Source of the DNA: Stachybotrys elegans
Taxonomy: Eukaryota; Ascomycota; Sordariomycetes; Hypocreales; Stachybotryaceae
Assembly (NCBI GenBank): GCA_020746835.1
Contig: JAGPNK010000008.1
Span: forward strand, 1,674,001 to 1,738,000
DNA: 64,000 nucleotides
Direction of reading: 5' to 3'
The position numbers and the translations under genes are program-made. The notes beneath the pieces are model-generated. The model saw only the letters and a list, made by a program, of their open reading frames with translations. It had not been told where the DNA came from and made no database searches. Numbering within the stretch: the first letter of the stretch is position 1; every line of letters starts with the position of its first letter. This document shows, in pieces, positions 53,401 through 62,652 of the stretch.

Positions 53401-55648
53401 AACAACCAGTACCAGAAGTACTACAGCAACAACCACCAGGCCCTCTACCAGCTCTACCAGAAGCACTACACCAACAACCACCAGGCCCTCTACCAGCTCT
53501 ACCAGAAGCACTACACCAACAACCACCAGGCCTTCTTCCAGCTCTACCAGGAGCACTACGCCAACAACCACCAGGCTTTCTTCCAGCTCTACCAGGAGTG
53601 CTACGCCAACAACTACCTCAGGGCTTTCTTCCAGCTCTACCAGGAGTGCTACGCCAACAACTACCTCAGGGCTTTCTTCCAGCTCTACCAGGAGTGCTAC
53701 GCCAACAACTACCTCAGGGCTTTCTTCCAGCTCTACCAGGAGTGCTACGCCAACAACTACCTCAGGGCTTTCTTCCAGCTCTACCAGGAGTGCTACGCCA
53801 ACAACTACCTCAGGGCTTTCTTCCAGCTCTACCGGAAGTCCTACACCAAGCACCACCGACAAGTTCCCTCCTCACCCTACCAAGAGCACTAAGCCCGACT
53901 ACAAACCCGACGAGAAACCCAGTGACAAGCCCGACTACAAGCCCGACAACAACCCAGGTGACAAGCCTGTCGACAAGCCTGACTATACACCCGATGATAA
54001 GCCCGGTGATAAACCTGATTACAAGCCTGATCAAAAGCCGGGTTCCAAGCCCGATTATAAGCCCGCTGACAAGACGGATAACAAGCCAGGTTACAAGCCT
54101 GACCATAAACCAGATTCCAAGCCGGAGTCTAGCGATAGGCACAAGTCGGGATCTACATCCGATACTGGCTCCGCGGGTAAGGACCATCTCAAGCCCGTTG
54201 GTGTTGAAGAGGTAGTCTATGTCGTTGTCGAGACGGTCTTCGAGGACGGTGTTGAGTGCACTCGTACCAATGACCAAGCCACCAGCACCAAGTTCATCTA
54301 CCCCAGTGCTATCGCAGGTGAGGCCTGCTATGCTTGCTTGCTCTCTTGGGAGGACATCGACTGCCCCAATGACGAAGTCGACAAGTATACAATCATCACT
54401 TCGTCATGCACCGGAGCAAACTCAGCCTTGTATACAGCTCCCAGCCCTGTTTACAAACCGTGTCATAGCTGCTTCGAGACTACTTTGCCGGGCGCTGCTA
54501 TCACTCCTGGTACAATTGCCTCCGGAAGTCGGCCAGATTTCCAACCACTTGAGACTCTGACGATTGGAGGAGCCGAAGTGCTGGTGGGTTCCGTCACGGT
54601 CGACGGCCAACCGCGCAAGACCGCAGTTGTCGTTGCACCCGCACCTGGGGATGAGACTGCTCTAGACACCGCCGCCGGCAAGAATAATTTCAGCGGCAGC
54701 GGGACTGATGCCGATTCCGCATCATTCGGAGGAGCTCCTTCGAAGCCTCTTTCTGTGGGCAACACAACCCCAGAGTCCAACGTAATCGGAAGTGGTATCG
54801 ATTCTTCTACATTTGGTGGAGCTCCTTCGCAGATTCTTTCTGAGGGTAGCAATGCCCCTGTTGGTGGTAATGCTCCTGCGCCCAACTACATTGGAACAGG
54901 GCCCGGCTCTTCTGCATTTGAAGGACCTGCGAAGCCTCTTTCTGCGGGTGGAAATGCCCTTGTTGGTGGCAATGCTCCTGCGGCCAATGTCATTGGAACA
55001 GGGTCTGATTCTTCCACATTTGGAGGAGCTCCTGCAAAGCCTCTTTCTGTAGCTGGCAACGCCCCTATTGCTGGCGATGCCCCTATTGGCAATGCTGCCG
55101 GCGGTAATGCTCCGGGCAGCAACGTTCGCATCGGTGGCAATGCTCCTATAGGAGGCAATGCCCCTGTCAGCGGTAACATTCCTGGCAGCAGTGTTCCTTT
55201 CAGCGGAAATGCCGCCAGCGGTAATGCTGCCAGCGGCAATGCTCCAGCCAGTGGTAACGCTCCTGGCATCAATGCTCCTGGTAGCAATGCTCCTGGCAGC
55301 AGTTCTCCTGGTAGCAGTCCTGCTGGTAGCAGTCCTCCTGACAGCAATGCTCCTATCGGCGGCAGCTCACCTGCGCCCAACGCCATCGGAACTGGTGTTG
55401 ATTCCTCTGGAGCTCCTTTGAAGCCTGTTCCTGTAGGCGGCGGTTCTACCGGACCAAATTCGATCAACGCTCCTATAGGGCTTCCGAATGCAGCCACACA
55501 AGTCACTGGGTTTGCTACCAATACCAAAGGCGCGGAATCGCCGGGCAACCCAATCGAATCCAAACCGGCTGTCCTCGCTGCATCGTCAGCCTCTGCCCCC
55601 AGGAGGCTTGCTTTGATTCCCATGATCCTGCTGGGGTTCATCATCTAA
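47408..55648 (+). CDS. Giant GPI-type surface protein with His-Ser-Thr repeats
   Basis: An intronless ORF of 2746 residues. A signal peptide (about 1-19, MPSLVNLFLALGLASRVWS) fits the ATG at 47408 and the TATA box before it. Regions in order: a Ser/Thr/Asn linker; an acidic Glu/Phe block (about 137-188, EEFEEVEEFEE type); about 1590 residues of HSTTHSEAHS-type repeats (190-1776) with His usually every fourth residue; a KKRQRR processing-like site; and a globular domain (about 1860-1990, DUF7908-like, tentative). Then come STRSATPTTTS repeats, PDYKPD repeats (about 2160-2240), a Cys-bearing domain (ACYACLLSWEDIDCPND), a GNAPIGGNAP-rich tail and a terminal hydrophobic GPI-type segment (LALIPMILLGFII). 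It is probably a heavily O-glycosylated wall protein or adhesin. Metal binding by the histidines is inference. No homologue is recognised for the His block. Confidence 0.85.
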   Translation: MPSLVNLFLALGLASRVWSADLRLLHRPQREEYAQAAGAGLSADIATQAAVIQLTTAQFSASSTASAGNTTESAATLPSVDTTHSDYSLNSLEGDGDINTDGKSQDADENSDSTDPNTLTNNDSHSTSNSTHSHSDSKREYEEFEDIEEFEEFEGFESIEEIGEFEEVDEVEEFEEVEEFEEAEDDENETTHSTHHSTPHSTHHSTHHSETHSTHHSETHSSTHSSTHSESHSTTHSEAHSTTHSEPHSTTHSETHSTTHSEPHSTTHSETHSMTHSTSHGETHSSTHSESHSTTHSEGHSETHSTTHSEPHSTTHSETHSTAHSTTHSEAHSESHSTTHSEAHSTTHSTPDSTSQSETQSTTHSASTHSTPHSETHSTTHTSDHSSSHSTTHSEAHSSTHTSGHSSTQSSEHTSDHSTTHSEAHSTTHTSDHTSDHSTTHSKAHSTTHTSGHSSTQSTEHTSDHSTTHSEGHSSTHSEAHSTTDTSDHSSAHSTTHSDGHSTTHTSDHSSTHSTTHTSDDHTLTHSTTQSEAGSTTHTSDHGSTHSTTHSEDHSTTHTSDHGSTHSTGHSITDSTTHSTSDHGSTESEGHSTSHSTTLSASGHSSTHSESHSISHTTSHGTSHTTPHTTSEHSSTHSEAHSTTHSETHSTTHSASDHSSTQSSMHSDTHSTSHSTPHRESHSTTHSSSGASSTHSESSSTPDSTTHSTAHSTSEHTSTHSTSHSEAHSTPHSTTHGTTHSTSDHSSTHSTSDHSSAHSESDSTTHSTSDHSSTHSTSDSEFHSTPHSTPHSTTHSTTHSTSEQSSTHSEPQSITHSTSGHSTSQSESHSTPHSTTHGASEQSSTQSTSHSTSEHGSTHSESHSIPHSTSGHSTETHSSAHSTSHSTSDHSSTHSESHSTTPSTTPSASDNSSTQSESHSTSHSTTHSTSDHTSTYSTTHSASDHTSTHSESHSTPHSTTHSTSGHSTETHSSTDISTHSTSGHSTATYSSSTDSTTHSTESAHSSTHSTSHSTSDHSSTDSTTHSTATTSNAATHSSTYSTSGHSETTHSSSTDSTTHSTESSHSSIHSTATHSSTHSTSEHSTATHSTATHSSAHSTSEHSTATHSSTYSSESTQSSEPAHSSTNSTSEHSTATHSSSTHSSESTHSTSEHSAATHSSSTHSSESTHSTSEHSAATHSSSTHSSESTHSTSEHSAATHSSSTHSSESTHSTSEHSAATHSTATHSSSTHTSESAHSTSEHSTATHSSSTYSSAQSSAQSSTHSSESTHSTSEHSTATHSSSTHSSTHSTSEPTYSSTHSTTQSSESSQSTSGHSSSTHSPSTHSSEPAHSSTYSTSGHSTEAHSSSHSSTHGTTQSSESAHSTSEHITATHSTSRHSTETHSATHSTSTQSTSEPSTTTYITSGHSTETHSSTHSSESAQSSAHSTTHSSESAHSSAHSTSTHSTPGHSTTTHSTSGHSTVTRSSSIYSTTHSAAHSSETHSTATYSTTYSSESEHSSARSSAHSSATHSLTTHSTTHSSELVHSTATYSSESEHSSTHSTTQSTPAHNTSTHSTTHSTTHSSESEQSSTHNSSAHDTSTHSTTYSSSTHVTSSYTTTHSTSEHSTGTQSASTYTSAHSSVHSTESTHSSSEHSTSINSATSDHSSAHSTSTQGASTHSTSTHGSTSIHSSSTHSSTSTHSTSTRSTSTHSVSTQSTSEYSTSEHHTSTNSASTQASTSTHSASTHSTSEHSTSTHSASTQGTASTDSSTSTHSASTHSISGQGTSTHSTTASTTTYSTHASSSTTHSTHSGASTTRSGSSTIHSTHSGSSTTGSSRISTSTHSATVSATTSESTSQPSGYIIEIEIETRLKKRQRRPLAAVVNADGHLTIANDCLEASFFTNREDGYLRIGSLVARALQGSIDAGSEEFTFAPEAAGQIETVFSRVGENIIWTNALFPNGNAIFSLNPNTNLVEVFYRGTPPANYIPVSLEFIDADNLAEACLILEMEDEGGDSTTTSTRSTTATTTRPSTSSTRSTTPTTTRPSTSSTRSTTPTTTRPSSSSTRSTTPTTTRLSSSSTRSATPTTTSGLSSSSTRSATPTTTSGLSSSSTRSATPTTTSGLSSSSTRSATPTTTSGLSSSSTRSATPTTTSGLSSSSTGSPTPSTTDKFPPHPTKSTKPDYKPDEKPSDKPDYKPDNNPGDKPVDKPDYTPDDKPGDKPDYKPDQKPGSKPDYKPADKTDNKPGYKPDHKPDSKPESSDRHKSGSTSDTGSAGKDHLKPVGVEEVVYVVVETVFEDGVECTRTNDQATSTKFIYPSAIAGEACYACLLSWEDIDCPNDEVDKYTIITSSCTGANSALYTAPSPVYKPCHSCFETTLPGAAITPGTIASGSRPDFQPLETLTIGGAEVLVGSVTVDGQPRKTAVVVAPAPGDETALDTAAGKNNFSGSGTDADSASFGGAPSKPLSVGNTTPESNVIGSGIDSSTFGGAPSQILSEGSNAPVGGNAPAPNYIGTGPGSSAFEGPAKPLSAGGNALVGGNAPAANVIGTGSDSSTFGGAPAKPLSVAGNAPIAGDAPIGNAAGGNAPGSNVRIGGNAPIGGNAPVSGNIPGSSVPFSGNAASGNAASGNAPASGNAPGINAPGSNAPGSSSPGSSPAGSSPPDSNAPIGGSSPAPNAIGTGVDSSGAPLKPVPVGGGSTGPNSINAPIGLPNAATQVTGFATNTKGAESPGNPIESKPAVLAASSASAPRRLALIPMILLGFII
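47974..52735 (+). repeat. 12-bp-based coding minisatellite encoding His-Ser-Thr repeats
   Basis: The DNA is built from units such as CACAGCACAACG (HSTT) with third-position drift (CAC/CAT, AGC/AGT) and substitutions giving SE, SD, SG and TS. Because unit lengths are multiples of three and lack stop codons in most frames, long open frames also appear in other frames and on the minus strand. Those are shadows. Confidence 0.95.
50818..51069 (+). repeat. Four near-identical tandem copies of a 63-bp unit
   Basis: Units start at 50818, 50881, 50944 and 51007, each encoding 21 residues that include THSSESTHSTSEHSAATH. Their near-identity contrasts with the drifted surroundings and indicates recent duplication. 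Confidence 0.9.
53575..53814 (+). repeat. Five near-identical tandem copies of a 48-bp unit
   Basis: Copies start at 53575, 53623, 53671, 53719 and 53767 and encode 16-residue units of the type GLSSSSTRSATPTTTS, preceded and followed by diverged copies. Confidence 0.9.
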
Positions 55649-56919
55649 AACTCAACCTGCCATGACTGGCACCACATTCCCTTTGTTGGATTGCTTTTCT
55701 ATCTCCTTCTTTAATTGTATTTCTATGACTTTTGTGTGAGAGCTGCTACTTTCGTCGCCTAATCGGTTGCTAAAAGCGCATGCCACTGCCAAGAGGGAGC
55801 CTGGCGTGACGCGGGAGTTTAATAGTAGTAGAAGATGGATATTCTTCTACGTATCAGTATCTGGGATTGATATAGCAACAATAAAGTTAGATTTAGAGAC
55901 CATGCCACTTCAACGGTTGATCTTGACCAAACCGATGCACATTCACGGACATTTTTAATACATGAGCGCAGATGTGTTTTGAAGAGACTCTCCCATGCCC
56001 TGGGATAGTTTATTGGCCAATCAATGCGCAGTGTTTGAGTCCAGGCCCGATGCTCCTCAGTAATCAGGCATTCTGTCTGAAAGCACGAGTCGAGATTCGA
56101 GTCAGTCATTGAGATTGTCCACGAGCCATCATTACTAGCGTAAAATAGAGTACGAGCGTTGCTGGTGAGGCGTTATAGGCTTTGTTTGGGCACAGCCACT
56201 CTGCAATTCCGGATACGCGGCAGGCTAGAATCATGACAAGTGGATATCCCACAAGCCCGTTGACCACACCCGCCTGGTTCTTCATTCCTCTGCGAGTGAT
56301 GCTTCAGCTGAGATTTTCCCATCACGCCCCCACAAAACTCTTCTCGGGAGCTTGTTGCCATGCCCAGCAGCTCCTGCTTTCAACCTTTTATCCCCGTCTA
56401 GTCCGAGCACATCACTTTACCATCTCGCTGGCCAAACGATGAACTACGGATGGGGAACTGGCAGCGGGCGGCACACGAGCGCCGTGTCAATGCAGCGGCC
56501 TGCAGGGATATACAGATCATAGTTACTGGGAGCAGATTGCCGTATTTCCGTGCAGATAATGAGTCCTGCGCGGGGAGTATACGTCACCACCGTGACGCTG
56601 GCATGGCCATTTGTTAGCTAAACCCCAAGTGACTGTGCTTCACGCCGTATCACCCGCAAGTGCTAAACGGGGCTGTAACACCTGACTAGGGCATCACCGC
56701 GCTAGACGGCTTTAACAACGGCATAAAGATGCCGGTCAGGACCAGCAGCGGCAAATGCCATGTTTTGCAGAGCCTCATGCCTCGCAACCTATAATATGCA
56801 CGACGCCCTTCGCAAACGGATATAACAGTCTCAATCTGAGCTCCAGAAAGTTTATTGTACATGATACCTCTCTTTTGTCGTATTTAACCTAGTCACTCGC
56901 TTCTCAGCCACCCGCCACG
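55649..56919. other. Intergenic region between the giant gene and the Crh gene
   Basis: No supported gene is present on either strand. The Crh promoter lies at the right end. Confidence 0.5.
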
Positions 56920-58075
56920 ATGCATTTTAATCACTTGACCGGTTTTCTGCTACCTGCTTTGGTCTCTGCTCAGACCTTTACCAGCTGTGATCCTACAAAA
57001 AGTAAGAACGCCGCTGAAGTGCTTATTACGATTCTCTCTGACCGATCTAGAAACCTGCGGCTCCGATGTAGGCCTCAATCAGGCAAAATACAATGTCGAC
57101 TTCACCAAAGGCACAAGCAAGGATTGGAAGATGACCTATGGTACGGCCAAGTACGACCGGACCAACGGCCTCTCCTTCACCATCAACAAGATCACGGATG
57201 CCCCCACGATGCAGTCCGAGTTCTACTTCTTCTTCGGTACTGTCACCGCCATTGCCAAGGCTTCTCCTGGTACTGGCATCGTCAGCTGTGTGATTCTCGA
57301 ATCCGACGATTTGGATGAGATTGACTGGGAATGGCTCGGAGGCCAGCCCAACCAAGTCCAGACAAACTACTTTGGCAAGGGAAACACCACCAGCTACGAC
57401 CGTGGCAGCACCGAGACAGTGCAAGATGCGCAGAATACTTGGCACAACTACACCATCCAGTGGACATCGGCGTTTACGACCTGGTACATTGATGGCGCCC
57501 CCGTCCGCACTCTTCAGTATGCGGATGCCGTCGGCGGAGCCAACTATCCCCAGACACCGATGCGAGTGAAACTCGGCACATGGTCGGCCAGCACTGGTGG
57601 AAGCCAGGGGACGATTGAGTGGGCAGGAGGACAAACCAACTTTGCCCAGGCTCCCTTCACCATGCACGTCAAGAGCCTCTCCATCACGAACAGCAACCCT
57701 GGGTCCAGCTACGTCTATGGAGACAGGACTGGTAGTTTTAAAAGCATCAAGGTCCAGAAGAAACTGGCCAACCTGCCCGAGAATGTCGGCGATGACCACA
57801 GCAGTGCGCAAAGTGACGTCTCAACTGCCACGGAGCTGCCTTCTGCGACGCTTTCTGTTCGGCCTCATTCGAGCACTGCGGCTGCATCATCTTCTATCGT
57901 TTCTTCGATCGCTACAAGTGTTGCAACTGAAACCATCAGCGGCACTCATACTGTCTCTACTACGCATGCTACCACCGCTACTCAAACCCCCTCAGCTGCA
58001 GGAACTGTTGGTGTCGCATCCATCATCAAATTGGGTCTGATGGGAGTACTGGCTGTGGCTGTACATCTCTTATGA
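56920..58075 (+). CDS. Crh-type GH16 cell-wall transglycosylase, GPI-anchored
   Basis: Exons 56920-57001 and 57051-58075 (49-nt phase-1 intron) give 368 residues. A signal peptide (about 1-18) is followed by FTSCDPTKKTCGSDVGLN, the short Cys motif before Crh catalytic domains. The catalytic site is DEIDWEWLG (E-I-D-x-E), with the acceptor-side motif NTWHNYTIQWTSAFTTWYID. The C-terminal 90 residues are Ser/Thr-rich and end in a hydrophobic GPI-type signal (IIKLGLMGVLAVAVHLL). Crh1/Utr2 enzymes link chitin to beta-glucans in the fungal wall. All catalytic residues are present. It stands 1.3 kb downstream of the giant wall protein in the same direction, a suggestive but unproven association. Confidence 0.93.
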
Positions 58076-58559
58076 AGGGATAATGTGCGTGATAGACTGG
58101 TTGTAGATAGTTATGTTGACGTTTTTATTAAGGCTTTCATGGGCGTGCCCGATCTGTTCTGAGTGATCACAAATGCCCACAAGATGCATCGTTCCCGGGA
58201 TCATCTTTTGTTTTAAATTTCTGATTCCATCAACCGTCAGCGCGCTTCACCATCTCTTGTGCCCTCGGGGTAACGAGGGTGGGCGTCACGTTGCCAGTCT
58301 GGACGCCGCACTTCCACGGATTTCCATGCATAGATCCCACACGCTTTGCTGCTTCCAACCTCCCTTCCAGGCGTGGTTATAGTAGATCTTGATAATTAAT
58401 TATGTCGTTGCTATGGGGCGAATTCCCCAAATGATATGTTAAGTATTTTGGCCAGTATTTTCCCCAAACGCCTGCATTGCCATACAAATATGCTACAAAG
58501 AAAGAAGAAGAGTCTGAGACTGCCCCATCAAGTCCAGCGACCATAGAACTTGGGAGGAT
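58076..58559. other. Intergenic region between tail-to-tail genes
   Basis: No gene is supported. It holds the terminators of the Crh gene and the disordered-protein gene. Confidence 0.5.
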
Positions 58560-59723
58560 TCACCGGGCCACCCAGCCAGTTCTTGGGGGAGAATAGCGAC
58601 TAGGACGAGTGTTCGGGCTCTGGAGATGATCAATGGCGGTAATGAGACCGCCCGAGGTATGAGGGCGCTGATAGACAGGTTGCGCCACCAGCGACGGCAG
58701 CGAGGCGTTGCTCATCGTCATGCTGACTCCTGTAGAGCCACCTCTTCTGTGTCCCATTCCCTGATGCGGTGGGTAGAGCGACGGTTGGAGTACGGGTAGG
58801 GGCTGCAGGCTTGGTTTTGGGGCATGCGAGGTCAGTCGCGTTTGTGGGCGCTCGACGAATCGATATGGTTGTACGGGGTGATGTTGGTATGAAGAGCTCC
58901 TGCTGTGTGCTCCGGGCCTCGCGTTCAGCGCCCTATCAAAGGTCGGTGTTTGCGATCTTTTCAGCAGTGCTAGGGGAACATCGTCATCGTCGTCTTGCGA
59001 GGTCGAGTTGCTCCGCGAATCGAAGGAAATCGTCGGTATCGCGTTGGTAGTTTTGCTCAAATCGTCCCAGCTCTCGAAAGCACGGCTTATGCCCGCATCG
59101 GCCTGGGGTGGTTTGTTTTCACCGCCGGCGACTTTGCTCCTCCCCACTCGCCGGTTTGCGAGATACGATGCTTGCCGCTGCCTTTGCTTTGATGCCGCCA
59201 GCTTCCGTCGCTCGTCGTCGTCGTCGTCGTCCTTGTCCTCATACTCGTCTTGCGAATCGTCATCATCGGCGCCCATGTTTACGTGGTGAGTGTCGAATGC
59301 GCGGCGATACATCTCGAATTGAGCCGCCGTCATGACCTTATCACGGCTCAGCTGTCGACTATGGCGTACGTTCTCAGGAGCGACGTCTGCGAGTGGCTGT
59401 TATTATGTGCTGTTCGATAGCGGGGAGTCCGGAACTGACTTTTGGTTTGGCTTATTGCCTCGGCGCCGTTGGTTGTGTTGGCTTTCGCGGATTCCACTTG
59501 ATCTGATGGGGAGGCCCAGAGTTAGCAGAGGCCACATTCCTCACTGCGAGATGCTAAAGCAGCCCTTACCGAGAACGAGCAATTCGATGATGGCAGGCAT
59601 GGTGTCGTCGGAGATGATGGAGTCTTTGCTGGGCCCTTCGTCCCTAGCGGGCGCCGGCTCGTGTGGCAAGACATCATTGTGGTACTGCGGCATCGGTACG
59701 GCCATGCTGAAGACTTCTTGCAT
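58560..59723 (-). CDS. Fungal-specific disordered protein of unknown function
   Basis: The preferred model has exons 59723-59570, 59496-59440 and 59386-58560 (345 residues). Skipping the 57-nt middle exon also keeps the frame. The start could instead be the ATG at 59705. The N-terminal exon has DDTMPAIIELLVLG. The main exon has APENVRHSRQLSRDKVMTAA and QFEMYRRAFDTHHVNMG, then an aspartate-rich block, a basic segment with KQRQRQASYLANRR, and a Ser/Pro/Arg-rich tail. The YRRAFDTHH part looks conserved as in many uncharacterised ascomycete proteins. No enzyme or membrane motif is visible. A nuclear or cytosolic regulator-like role is possible but unsupported. Confidence 0.6.
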
Positions 59724-60040
59724 TAAAAGATAGACAAAACAGAGCCAAGAGGGAAACAGACAGCCTGCAGCGGGATTACGTGAAGTCGCAGGTTCTTATT
59801 CAGAACAAGCCAAGCTAGAAAGTTCGGCGCAACCGTTTTTTGTCCCCTCTCCCTGCCGTTGATTCTCGTATTTTCCGACAGGGACCTCTCGGATCAGCAC
59901 ATGGAAATGTACGGCGTGCATGAAGGCTGCTTATGCTCGGCTAAAATTAGGGCGGACGGGCCAGGAATACGAAGTGATTACGCACTCCCTGGGACCACAG
60001 CAGGCTCACTATTGCCCAATCTCCACCTAAAAAACTTGCT

Positions 60041-60649
60041 ATGAAGCTTGTTTCTGTTTCCCCTCCACCTCGCCCCGGCCAAAAAGGTAGACGCCGCCGC
60101 AGGACCTCAGCTATCAAGACCGAGCCGCGGAATAGGGGCAAAGGCGGCAAGAGAATGACAACAAGCGCTGGGTGGCGAGAAGCTTTAGATAGCTGGGCCG
60201 ACGGCTGTTTCACCTGTGCCTGGATGGTGCGTGAGAGTCATTCCGACGACAATGGAAGCGTGACACTGAGTGACATGCTGGAATCGTCCGGAGTATCGTC
60301 CCCGATGTTCCCCTCCCCGCCGAGCCCGCGGCATAGTGCGGGACAGCATGGTGTTGTTCTAGTGGATACTGTCGCCTTCTGGCTATGCAAGCCGTTGAAA
60401 ATTACTGCTTCTCACCACACTGGTCTTGTCAGCATGGTGGAACCATCGGCATCCACAAATATCGACCGTCTGCTCCAAAAGAGCAGCATTCATCTCAGGT
60501 CTCGAGGACAAGATATGAGTTTCCAGAGTCTGCTATGCACAAGTGCGGACCACGTCAGAGGTAACCATTGCCCGCCCCAGTCTTCCACAGGGAGATCCTT
60601 GAGCTTACCGCTCATGTTATTGACCGGATGGATCCATCATCGGGTATGA
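60041..60649 (+). CDS. Hypothetical ORF, doubtful
   Basis: A 202-codon frame from an ATG, with a very basic start (RPGQKGRRRRRTSAIK) and a Ser/Pro-rich middle (SDMLESSGVSSPMFPSPPSP) that has a protein-like composition. No domain is recognised and the last 40 codons look non-coding. An overlapping frame at 60568-61047 has no family likeness either. It could be the first exon of an unrecognised gene or a chance frame. Confidence 0.2.
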   Translation: MKLVSVSPPPRPGQKGRRRRRTSAIKTEPRNRGKGGKRMTTSAGWREALDSWADGCFTCAWMVRESHSDDNGSVTLSDMLESSGVSSPMFPSPPSPRHSAGQHGVVLVDTVAFWLCKPLKITASHHTGLVSMVEPSASTNIDRLLQKSSIHLRSRGQDMSFQSLLCTSADHVRGNHCPPQSSTGRSLSLPLMLLTGWIHHRV

Positions 60650-62652
60650 ACTATCAGCCTCGGTACCAGATTGCTTCGCGTGCTATCATAACTCGTAGTC
60701 GGGGATGGAGTTACTACAGAGCCTCCGTCTTTGTTAGAGAAGGGCGCTATCCTCCAACATCTCGTTTATATACTAGGCTACCAGAAAGACCTCAGCCATC
60801 ACGCCTAGAGTCACATTTTGAGAAAGATCTATGCTACCAAAAAGCTACGGCTCCCGCGTCAGAGTCATCACCAACTGCTAGTGATTCTGACTCCTCACTA
60901 TATCCCGCGATGTTCTTGAATTGCAATTACGAAGAGAGTCTGTCATATTACAACAGCACCAAGAATATATACAAAGTACTCTGCCAAGGATATTTTGCAA
61001 CAGCATCAGTTCGGTTGCACCAAGTGCATCTCACGCCCCAGTTCTAGAAGATTCCGCCACTGCCAGGTGGTATCGCCTGTAATAATGCGTCGAAGTATCC
61101 AGGAAACTGGGAGACAGAATACTTTGTTGTCCTAATTGCAACATCAGCCCTATCACAGCCACTAGCCAGGGATTCGGGTAGATCAAGTTCCAGGGAAAGG
61201 GCCTCTATAATTCGGCTAGATCAGGGTTCATTCCATTCTAATACCAAACGCCGCTGAACAAATCCACATGGAAGAAGTTGCTGGATTGCTGTCAACTAGA
61301 TTCCAGGGACTCATAGCAATTACTAGGGTGTCTTATTTGGACTTACTTTTAAAAGGGAATTTGGTGGACGAGAAATTGATGTTGCGTTCCACGAAAATCG
61401 TCTTTAAACATTATTGTGATGCCGTGTCTGTGATTTGAAAGCGTAATCAACCGAAGTTGAAGCCTATTCATGCTTTCGGCTAAGGGGCCATTCCATCATC
61501 ATATCAGGCAAATCTACAGGCAGTGCAGAACATGATCCTGTAATGGTACCAAATCGTATGTAGAAAGCATGGCAGCCAGCTCTGTGCAGACTTGATGACG
61601 CCATTGCCCACTTCTGATGGGATATTTTCAATCCTGTCAAATCCAAAACCTTCTCAAAAATCTCTCACACAAACATCAATTGCCGTGTGTCCATTATTGG
61701 CTACGTAAAATTGCATTGGCATCGAATTTTGACTGGCGATGCTCGCGAAAGCAAGTCCCGCTTAAATTGGTAGTTGACAAAACCTAATCATGCCCTAAAA
61801 TCTACAGCTTATTTCCTTACTTCTACAAACAGGACTGTACTAGGCATCAGTCGAAGCCATCCATTCCGTTCCATAAGCTTTGTGCAACGAATTATGCCGC
61901 CCAAAATCCAACATATCCTGATGCTGTACGTACAGCTTTTTTGGTCTCAGCAGACAACTAATTCCATGTTAAGCATGGGTATTGCCAACAACCAAGAAGA
62001 TGATATGAAAACGGTGGCCCTGGTGCGAACTGCGCTCGGCTACGCAAGTGAGTGCCTGGACGTTGTGTCTCATAAACGGAGTCCAAATTGCTAGCTTGAA
62101 ATGAAGCTTGAGCATTAAAATCTGTGCAATTTCACTGAGAATATGGATGAAGAGGACCATCTAATCCATGTGGGCGATGCAAGAAAGCAATAGTGCCTTC
62201 GGCTAGCATTAATAACTCGCCTCAGTCTTTCAGGTTCCGTCTGAGGATTTGCAATTCATCTCACCCTCAGAAGCGCATGGAGTCAGGGCTGGGTAACGGC
62301 CTCTTTACCAGAAAAGTCTTCATTATCGACATAACACAAAATAGGTAAACGGGTATTGTTCTCCAGCAACGTGATCCATTACGATTATGTATTCGCATAT
62401 ATGAACCGAGCCTAGTAACTGCCGTATCCATTGAGGTTGGAGTCATCATAAACAAGGTTGTTGACGTTGCTCTGCCCGTATTTTCCCCGTATTTTCCAAG
62501 GTTTGGGGGTTTCACCTGCCTCTTCGGGCAACAAGCCTTGGCAAGCCGAGCGCTTTAATCTCCCATTTCCTCCTTTCCCAACCTCATGTAGCCATTTATT
62601 AGTTGTTGTATTTCCTTCAAGTCATCACTCAAAGAGTTCAACATAATCCGCC
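60650..62652. other. Gene-poor stretch before the second subtilisin gene
   Basis: No supported gene, RNA or repeat array was recognised on either strand. The last 150 bases form the leader and promoter of the protease gene. Confidence 0.45.

Noticed and set aside
60568..61047. 159-codon ORF overlapping the doubtful ORF at 60041
   Set aside because: No recognised domain, no ATG with context, and no splice join that links it convincingly to the upstream frame.
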